NCBI RefSeq assembly: GCF_030552895.1
Contig: NZ_CP130649.1
Location: 930,001 to 994,000, forward strand
DNA length: 64,000 nucleotides
From: Tatumella ptyseos
Lineage (GTDB): Bacteria; Pseudomonadota; Gammaproteobacteria; Enterobacterales; Enterobacteriaceae
Direction: 5' to 3'
Under the pieces are notes generated by a model, which saw nothing but the letters and a program-made list of their open reading frames with translations, made no database searches and was not told the DNA's origin. This document shows, piece after piece, positions 57,784 through 64,000 of the stretch (its first letter is position 1; each line of letters starts with the position of its first letter). Both the position numbers and the translations under genes were made by a program.

Positions 57784-58400
57784 TAGTTACCGAGCGCTAC
57801 ACCAGCATTGCTGCTTTGTTCTGAAGTACTAGTAATGACTTCAGGTTGCCCTAAAGCGGCGGCGGGAGCCGCAGGGGCAGTCCCGTTTATTTGTTGCTCT
57901 GCAGCATGAACTGCCAACAATTGACGTACCAATTGTTCAGATGCTCTGACACGCATTTCTTGACTGATCATACTTTGCTCTGAATCTGCGGCAAGCGGGT
58001 TACCTGAGTTATCAAAATAAGAACGATAAACGGTCGTGTGCAGTGGGAAGATTCCTTTACCAGGAATTAAAATTTGACCAGTGATCGTCATCACTAATTG
58101 ATATTCCGCCCGGCTACCATCTAGAAACACAGAGGCTGTATCACGGTGATTGTTCTCACCTTCTAAGCGTAATGTAGGAACATTCACGCGCTGCGTAGCA
58201 GAATCTTCAACCAGTTTTATCCCGCTTAAACGTAATTGTTGACGTACAGCACGCGCGAGAGGGCCATAAGGATCATCACTCGTTAGGATCATCGTTTTCA
58301 TTTCCGTAGGAAGTTTAGTGTTCCCGCGCGTATGAAAACCACAACCTGCGGTGCTAAGCACCGCAGTTACCATCATTAGGCAGAGTATAAAATGTCGCAC
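57783..58400 (-). CDS. lptE: LPS-assembly lipoprotein LptE
   Basis: A 205-residue outer-membrane lipoprotein that plugs the LptD barrel and delivers LPS to the surface. The lipobox STAGC has its cysteine at residue 20, followed by GFHTRGNTKLPTEMKTM as in E. coli (RlpB). The C-terminus is an Ala/Pro/Ser-rich tail. Situated between leuS and holA with overlaps or short gaps, the usual operon. Confidence 0.96.
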   Translation of the reverse strand: MRHFILCLMMVTAVLSTAGCGFHTRGNTKLPTEMKTMILTSDDPYGPLARAVRQQLRLSGIKLVEDSATQRVNVPTLRLEGENNHRDTASVFLDGSRAEYQLVMTITGQILIPGKGIFPLHTTVYRSYFDNSGNPLAADSEQSMISQEMRVRASEQLVRQLLAVHAAEQQINGTAPAAPAAALGQPEVITSTSEQSSNAGVALGN

Positions 58401-58414
58401 ATTTACCTCCGGGA

Positions 58415-60997
58415 TTACCCGATCACTAGGTTTAACAGCTTGCCAGGGACAAAAATGGCTTTACGAATGGTCGCACCGTCTAAATATTTCGCGACCAAAT
58501 GTTCCTCTGCAGCAAGGGCTTGTACTTGCTCTTGTGTGGCATCGGCGGCGACATTAATTTTGGCACGTACTTTGCCATTAATCTGAATCACCATCACGAC
58601 ACTATCCTCAACCATAGCGTCTTCATCAGCGACTGGCCATTGTGCTTCATCAATAGCTGTGGTTTGGCCCAAAGCTTCCCACAGTACGAAGCAGGCATGC
58701 GGCGTAAAGGGGTAGAGTAGGCGCACAACAGCGTTTAATGCTTCGTCCATCAACGCACGATCTTGCTCACTCTCTTGTGAAGCACGAGTAAGCTTGTTCA
58801 TTAATTCCATCACCGCAGCGATTGCTGTGTTGAACGTTTGGCGACGCCCCACGTCGTCAGACACTTTAGCGATGGTTTTGTGCACTTCGCGGCGTAGTGA
58901 TTTTTGTGCCTCATTTAGCGCATCAACATTTAAGGTTGCGGTAGCCCCTTTGCTGGTGTGCTCGTGCACTAAACGCCAAACACGTTTAAGGAAGCGATTA
59001 GCGCCTTCAACGCCAGATTCTTGCCATTCCAACGTCATCTCTGCAGGTGAGGCAAACATCATAAACAGACGCACGGTATCTGCGCCGTAACGTTCAACCA
59101 TCAATTGTGGGTCGATACCGTTATTCTTCGACTTGGACATTTTGCTCATGCCCGCATAGATCACTTCACGACCAGTATTATCAGTCGCTTTAGTGACACG
59201 GCCTTTTTCATCGCGTTCAACGGTTACTTCGACAGGGGAGACCCAATTACGCTCACCATTTGCGCCAAGATAATAATAGGCATCCGCTAGCACCATACCT
59301 TGGCAAAGAAGGCGTTTCGCTGGCTCATTGGAATTTACTAAGCCTGCATCACGTAATAACTTGTGGAAGAAACGGAAATACATCAAGTGCATGATGGCAT
59401 GTTCGATCCCCCCAATATATTGGTCAACCGGTAGCCAGTAGTTAGCTGCTGCCGGGTCGAGCATCCCTTTATCGTAGTTTGTGCAGGTATATCGAGCATA
59501 ATACCAAGATGATTCCATAAAGGTATCAAAGGTATCTGTTTCGCGTAAGGCCGGCTGACCGTTAACCGTTGTTTTCGCCCACTCTGGGTCGGCTTTAATT
59601 GGACTGGTGATACCGTCCATGACAACGTCTTCAGGCAGTAAGACCGGTAGTTGGTCTTCTGGTGTTGGAACTACCGTACCATCTTCCAGTGTGACCATCG
59701 GGATAGGTGCACCCCAGTAGCGTTGGCGGGAAACACCCCAGTCACGCAGACGGTAATTAACTTTACGAACTCCTACGCCTTTTGCGGCGAGCGCCTCAGC
59801 AATCGCGTTGAAGCCTGCAGTATGGTCGAGTCCATCAAACTCACCAGAATTAATTAAGCGACCTTTGTAAGTCATCGCCTCGTGGCTGACATCAGGGACA
59901 TTGCCTTCTTCGTCACAGACCACCGGTTTAATGGTTAATTGATATTTGCTGGCAAATTCCCAATCACGTTGGTCGTGAGCAGGAACAGCCATGACTGCGC
60001 CTGTACCGTATTCCATTAAGACAAAGTTAGCGACCCATAATGGTAATTTCTCACCCGTAAGAGGGTGAATAACATGGAAGCAGGTTGGGTGCCCTTTTTT
60101 CTCCATAGTGGCCATCTCAGCTTCGGCAACTTTGGTATTACGACACTCTTCGATAAAGGCAGCTAAAGCAGGATCTTGTGCCGCCGCTTCTTGAGCTAAT
60201 GGGTGGCCCGCTGCGACAGCAACGTAGGTTGCTCCCATAAAGGTATCTGGGCGAGTAGTATAGACGGTCAAGGTATCAGTACGATCAGCGACAGCAAAGG
60301 TAATTTCCACTCCTTCGGAACGACCAATCCAGTTACGCTGCATGGTTTTAACCTGTTCAGGCCAACCTTCTAACGTATCAAGATCGTTAAGTAGCTCTTC
60401 TGCATAATCGGTGATTTTGATAAACCATTGCGGGATCTCTTTACGCTCAACTTTACTGTCGCAACGCCAGCAGCATCCATCTACCACTTGCTCATTTGCT
60501 AAGACGGTTTGGTCATTCGGACACCAGTTAACCGCGGAGGTTTTTTTGTAAACTAAGCCTTTCTCATAAAGCTTGGTGAAGAACCATTGTTCCCAACGGT
60601 AATATTCTGGCTGACAGGTCGCTAATTCGCGGCTCCAATCGTAACCAAAGCCCAGTAATTTTAACTGGTTCTTCATGTAATCGATATTTTCATAAGTCCA
60701 AGGCGCGGGGGCGGTATTGTTTTTAACCGCAGCACCTTCAGCCGGAAGGCCAAAAGCATCCCAACCAATAGGTTGAAGGACGTTTTTACCTTGGAGACGT
60801 TGATAACGGGCGATCACATCACCAATGGTGTAGTTACGCACGTGCCCCATGTGGAGTCGGCCAGAAGGATAGGGAAGCATCGATAGGCAGTAATATTTTT
60901 CTTTACCTTCTTGTTCTGTCACTTTGAAGGTTTCTTTTTCATCCCAATGGGCTTGAACGTGTGATTCTATCTCTTCCGGGCGGTATTGCTCTTGCAT
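58415..60997 (-). CDS. leuS: Leucyl-tRNA synthetase
   Basis: An 860-residue class I synthetase with the same length as E. coli LeuS. The HIGH motif is [12 protein letters not shown] (about residues 49-60), the CP1 editing domain includes [16 protein letters not shown] and [15 protein letters not shown] (editing Asp), and the KMSKS loop is [11 protein letters not shown]. The zinc site [23 protein letters not shown] is present. First gene of leuS-lptE-holA-nadD. Confidence 0.98.
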   Translation of the reverse strand: MQEQYRPEEIESHVQAHWDEKETFKVTEQEGKEKYYCLSMLPYPSGRLHMGHVRNYTIGDVIARYQRLQGKNVLQPIGWDAFGLPAEGAAVKNNTAPAPWTYENIDYMKNQLKLLGFGYDWSRELATCQPEYYRWEQWFFTKLYEKGLVYKKTSAVNWCPNDQTVLANEQVVDGCCWRCDSKVERKEIPQWFIKITDYAEELLNDLDTLEGWPEQVKTMQRNWIGRSEGVEITFAVADRTDTLTVYTTRPDTFMGATYVAVAAGHPLAQEAAAQDPALAAFIEECRNTKVAEAEMATMEKKGHPTCFHVIHPLTGEKLPLWVANFVLMEYGTGAVMAVPAHDQRDWEFASKYQLTIKPVVCDEEGNVPDVSHEAMTYKGRLINSGEFDGLDHTAGFNAIAEALAAKGVGVRKVNYRLRDWGVSRQRYWGAPIPMVTLEDGTVVPTPEDQLPVLLPEDVVMDGITSPIKADPEWAKTTVNGQPALRETDTFDTFMESSWYYARYTCTNYDKGMLDPAAANYWLPVDQYIGGIEHAIMHLMYFRFFHKLLRDAGLVNSNEPAKRLLCQGMVLADAYYYLGANGERNWVSPVEVTVERDEKGRVTKATDNTGREVIYAGMSKMSKSKNNGIDPQLMVERYGADTVRLFMMFASPAEMTLEWQESGVEGANRFLKRVWRLVHEHTSKGATATLNVDALNEAQKSLRREVHKTIAKVSDDVGRRQTFNTAIAAVMELMNKLTRASQESEQDRALMDEALNAVVRLLYPFTPHACFVLWEALGQTTAIDEAQWPVADEDAMVEDSVVMVIQINGKVRAKINVAADATQEQVQALAAEEHLVAKYLDGATIRKAIFVPGKLLNLVIG

Positions 60998-61126
60998 GGC
61001 GGCCAGTGATCCTTATTAATAAGCGCGGGGCTTGATACAATGACTTTACTTAGATCCGCATAGCATACCCATAAGGCTGCCGCGCAACAACTGCCAATTC
61101 TTGTAAGTCGTCATTTGTCGAGGGGA

Positions 61127-61144
61127 GAGCCTCCGAAGAGGCTC
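61127..61144 (-). terminator. Hairpin with a UUCG loop after lnt
   Basis: On the minus strand GAGCCTC-TTCG-GAGGCTC (61127-61144), a 7-bp stem closed by a C(UUCG)G tetraloop, 3 bases after the lnt stop. No T run follows. Confidence 0.6.
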
Positions 61145-61147
61145 CCA

Positions 61148-62686
61148 TTAGTGGGGCTTTTTACGCCGTTTAAGAGCGACGATAGCGCTAAGTAAGCTGA
61201 TGACCCAAATGGTGATATTACCGGTCAAAGCATAAGGTGTCGCACCGCGTGTAGGCGTAATGTCTGCGGTAAGCACGTTAGGCTGGAACTGCGGCAATTG
61301 TTTGACCACCTCGCCATTTGACGCGATCACCGCGGTAATACCATTGTTGGTATCGCGTAACAGAGGTTTACCTAGTTCAAGCGCTCTCATCCTGGCCATC
61401 TGAAAATGCTGCCAAGGGCCAATCGAGTGGCCGAACCATGCATCATTAGAGACGGTCAGGAGAAAATCGGTATCTGGACGGAGGTTATCGCGTACCTGCT
61501 GACCTAAGACAATTTCGTAGCAGATTGCGGTGGTCAGCTGGTATCCCCCAAGATAGAGCGGGGATTGCGAGTAGGCGCCTCGACTAAAGCCAGACATCGG
61601 TAAATCGAAGAAGGGGGCAAGGGGCCGTAACAGTGAGGCCAAAGGAACGAATTCACCGAACGGAACGAGATGGTTCTTCTGATAGCGGTCAGGACTGTAA
61701 TAGCTATAGGGCGATTGATTGCCTAAGGTAATGACCGTATTGAAATCATGATAACGGTTATCGGACATTAAACGTGAATCCACGATTCCTGTCGCTAATA
61801 AGCTCCCTCCTTGACGGAGTTCATCATCGAGTTGCTGTAAAAACGCTTGCTGATTACTTTCTAAATCGCTAATAGCCGACTCAGGCCAGATAATGAGTTT
61901 TGCATGACCAATTTGCGGTGCGGTTAAGCGAGTATAAGTCTGTAAGCTACGCGAAAGCTGCTGGGGATCCCATTTCATACTCTGAGCGATATCACCTTGT
62001 ACTAAGGCGACGGTGGTTTTACGTTCAGGCTGTTCGTGGACCCAATGAATGTAGCGCAGCGGCCAACAAACGAGTAGTACGCCTACCGCCGCAATAAGGT
62101 AACGGATACGGCGTTGTTGGAGTGCGAGGACCAGTGCACCAGCAATCACCATCAACAGGAAGTTGATCGTTTCAACCCCAGCGAGAGGTGCAATACCTTT
62201 AAGTGGGCCATCAATTTGACTATAGCCAAATTGTAGCCAAGGGAAGCCCGTAAGTACCCAGCCACGTAAAAACTCCGTCACTTGCCATAATGCCGGCGCG
62301 GCCAATAGTAGGCGCGTGCTATTGGCTTTGGGCCAGAAGCGGTTTATGACTAAAGCGAAGAGTAAGGTAAAGAGCGATAGCCAAGCGGCTAACAGTATCA
62401 CTAAAAAGACATTAACAGGGCCAGGCATCCCTCCGAACGTCGCAATACTGACATAGACCCAGTTAATTCCGCTACCGAATAACCCCATGCCCCAGCAATA
62501 ACCAATTGCGGCAGCTTGTCCGGTTTTACGGTGAGTGGTAAGCCATTGCAACCCAAATAATGAAACGAGGGCAGCAGGCCAGAAATCAAAAGGGGAAAAA
62601 GCAAGGGTGCCAACGGCACCCGTAACTAGAGCAAGGAGAAGACGAATCGATTGTCTATCGATAAATTTACTGACTGCCATAAGCAT
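61148..62686 (-). CDS. lnt: Apolipoprotein N-acyltransferase
   Basis: A 512-residue inner-membrane enzyme that adds the third acyl chain to lipoproteins. Eight or so membrane helices surround a periplasmic nitrilase-type domain with the catalytic triad in [12 protein letters not shown] (Glu), [10 protein letters not shown] (Lys) and [11 protein letters not shown] (Cys). Same length as E. coli Lnt (512). The start at 62686 overlaps the corC stop (TAATG); an internal ATG two codons later (62680) resembles the E. coli N-terminus. Confidence 0.98.
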   Translation of the reverse strand: MLMAVSKFIDRQSIRLLLALVTGAVGTLAFSPFDFWPAALVSLFGLQWLTTHRKTGQAAAIGYCWGMGLFGSGINWVYVSIATFGGMPGPVNVFLVILLAAWLSLFTLLFALVINRFWPKANSTRLLLAAPALWQVTEFLRGWVLTGFPWLQFGYSQIDGPLKGIAPLAGVETINFLLMVIAGALVLALQQRRIRYLIAAVGVLLVCWPLRYIHWVHEQPERKTTVALVQGDIAQSMKWDPQQLSRSLQTYTRLTAPQIGHAKLIIWPESAISDLESNQQAFLQQLDDELRQGGSLLATGIVDSRLMSDNRYHDFNTVITLGNQSPYSYYSPDRYQKNHLVPFGEFVPLASLLRPLAPFFDLPMSGFSRGAYSQSPLYLGGYQLTTAICYEIVLGQQVRDNLRPDTDFLLTVSNDAWFGHSIGPWQHFQMARMRALELGKPLLRDTNNGITAVIASNGEVVKQLPQFQPNVLTADITPTRGATPYALTGNITIWVISLLSAIVALKRRKKPH

Positions 62687-63567
62687 TAGTCGTCGCTAAG
62701 AGTAATAGGGGGGGCATCCTCAGGAATGCGGACATGCACTTGAATGATACGACGACGATCGGCTACGGCGACTTTGAATTGGTAGCCGTCAATCGTGATA
62801 CTCTCACCACGAGCGGGAAGGTGACCAAAGCTTTGCATCACGAGCCCTCCTACAGTATCCACTTCGTCATCGCTGAAAGTAGTATCGAATTGCTGATTAA
62901 AGTCGTCGATGGACATAAGCGCTCTTACCGTATAAGTGTGGCGACTGAGCTGACGGACATCAGCATCTTCGATGTCATCATATTCATCTTCAATCTCACC
63001 CACGATAAGCTCTAGGATATCCTCAATCGTTACCAGACCGGCGACACCGCCGAATTCATCGATGACAATAGCCATGTGATAGCGTTGTGAACGAAACTCT
63101 TTCAACATGCGGTCAACACGTTTACTTTCTGGAACGACGACCACAGGGCGAAGCACCTTCTCGATGCTAAAGGCTTCGGCATCGCTGCGCATGAAAGGCA
63201 GCAGATCTTTGGCCATTAAGATGCCTTCAACGTGGTCTTTATCCTCGCTGATGACAGGAAAACGAGAGTGCGCAGTATCAACAATGATATCCAAGCAGCT
63301 ATCTAGTGTTTGATCACGTTTTAGTGTGACCATTTGTGAGCGAGGGATCATGATATCCCGAACCCGTTGCTGCGCGATATCCATCACGCCTTCGATCATG
63401 TCACGGGTATCTTCATCAATCAGATCTTTTTGTTCTGAATCTCGGATCAGTTCTAGCAATTCATCACGGTTTTTCGGTTCACCATGAAAAAGCTGATTGA
63501 GGAGTAATGAAAAAAATCCTTTTTTATTACTAGGGGTATCATTATTTTGAGAATGGTCGTCGCTCAT
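62686..63567 (-). CDS. corC: CBS-domain protein CorC (YbeX)
   Basis: A 293-residue cytoplasmic protein with two CBS domains (about 70-195; [39 protein letters not shown]) and a C-terminal CorC/HlyC domain (about 210-290). It is linked to Mg2+/Co2+ efflux and, more recently, to ribosome metabolism. The frame opens 21 codons upstream, but [37 protein letters not shown] at 63567 is the family start. Part of ybeY-corC-lnt. Confidence 0.97.
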   Translation of the reverse strand: MSDDHSQNNDTPSNKKGFFSLLLNQLFHGEPKNRDELLELIRDSEQKDLIDEDTRDMIEGVMDIAQQRVRDIMIPRSQMVTLKRDQTLDSCLDIIVDTAHSRFPVISEDKDHVEGILMAKDLLPFMRSDAEAFSIEKVLRPVVVVPESKRVDRMLKEFRSQRYHMAIVIDEFGGVAGLVTIEDILELIVGEIEDEYDDIEDADVRQLSRHTYTVRALMSIDDFNQQFDTTFSDDEVDTVGGLVMQSFGHLPARGESITIDGYQFKVAVADRRRIIQVHVRIPEDAPPITLSDD

Positions 63568-63642
63568 GGCGGTTTTATTTAGATCTCTCGTTAAGTAAAA
63601 TTTGGTGGCAAGGACAACGACACTTACCACCTCTTACAGCTT

Positions 63643-64000
63643 CTAGGCTTCTTTTTCAGAAATGTACGGATCAGTGTAACCCAGCGCAAGCATTATCTCG
63701 GTTTCCAAGGCTTCCATCTCTTCCGCCTCTTCATCGACAATATGGTCGTAACCCAGCAAATGTAGGCTACCATGGATCACCATATGTGCCCAATGCGCTT
63801 CAAGCGTTTTGTGCTGCTCCACCGCTTCTTGTTCAACAACTTGGCGGCAGATGATCAAATCGCCTAATAGCGGAAAGTCTTCAATGCCGGGTGGGGCCTC
63901 AAAAGGAAAGGATAGCACATTTGTCGGTTTATCCTTACCTCGCCAAGTATGGTTTAATTCATGGCTTTCTGCCTCGTCCACTAAACGGATAGTGACTTCA
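63643..64000 (-). CDS. ybeY: Endoribonuclease YbeY (partial, 5' end outside the window)
   Basis: The C-terminal 118 or so residues of YbeY, needed for 16S rRNA 3' maturation and 70S quality control. The zinc-binding motif [11 protein letters not shown] and the conserved [15 protein letters not shown] are present, and the end [12 protein letters not shown] is as in E. coli. The frame is open past the window edge ([16 protein letters not shown] at the boundary). An ATG at 63981 is internal, not the real start. Upstream of corC on the same strand. Confidence 0.97.
   Translation of the reverse strand, partial: EVTIRLVDEAESHELNHTWRGKDKPTNVLSFPFEAPPGIEDFPLLGDLIICRQVVEQEAVEQHKTLEAHWAHMVIHGSLHLLGYDHIVDEEAEEMEALETEIMLALGYTDPYISEKEA

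Overview
The window is a stretch of chromosome from a gamma-proteobacterium of the order Enterobacterales. Nearly every gene has a close E. coli counterpart, and the order follows the E. coli map from queC through acrAB, dnaX, htpG, adk, purEK, cysS, folD, cspE, lipA, mrdAB and leuS to lnt and ybeY. Moderate base composition, the many E. coli genes missing from between conserved neighbours (for example mdlAB, fsr/ushA, most of copA, cobC, ybeF and the genes between leuS and lnt), and DUF943/DUF3289-type accessory genes suggest a compact genome related to Erwiniaceae. That placement is inference.

Layout. 1-4.9 kb: queC (partial), decR, glnK-amtB behind a sigma-54/NtrC promoter, tesB, ybaY, an alkyltransferase-like gene and the 4.5S RNA. 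5-11.7 kb: hha-tomB, the AcrAB pump with its repressor AcrR and operator, rsmS and priC. 11.8-20.6 kb: apt, dnaX (with the complete tau/gamma frameshift signal), ybaB-recR, htpG (sigma-32 promoter), adk, hemH and gsk. 20.6-27.6 kb: ybaL, a PACE efflux gene divergent from a LysR regulator, ybaK-ybaP, a small copper chaperone divergent from cueR, cnoX and ybbO. 27.6-32.1 kb: purEK with a PurR box, lpxH, ppiB and cysS.

32.1-43.6 kb is the accessory part, lying between cysS and the tRNA-Arg(UCU)/folD junction. It holds eptC, a YrbL-like protein, a lysozyme-like toxin gene broken by an in-frame amber codon next to an LprI-like inhibitor gene, a microcin C immunity-type peptidase (mccF), nhaA, two unrecognised small genes, clcA, a DUF1203 gene, and a DUF3289/DUF943 pair in A+T-rich DNA that looks like a toxin/immunity pair beside the tRNA gene.

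43.8-64 kb returns to core genes: folD-ybcJ, a YbcL-like protein and an EEP-family membrane hydrolase, cspE, tatE, the lipoate genes lipA/lipB with ybeD, then the cell-shape cluster dacA-rlpA-mrdB-mrdA-rlmH-rsfS, then nadD-holA-lptE-leuS, and lnt-corC-ybeY running off the end.

The most interesting signals are the amber-interrupted lysozyme-like effector whose restored frame overlaps its putative immunity gene, the stand-alone CopA(Z)-like chaperone left where copA would be, and the DUF3289/DUF943 module at the tRNA-Arg gene. No CRISPR array, intact insertion sequence or prophage was seen.
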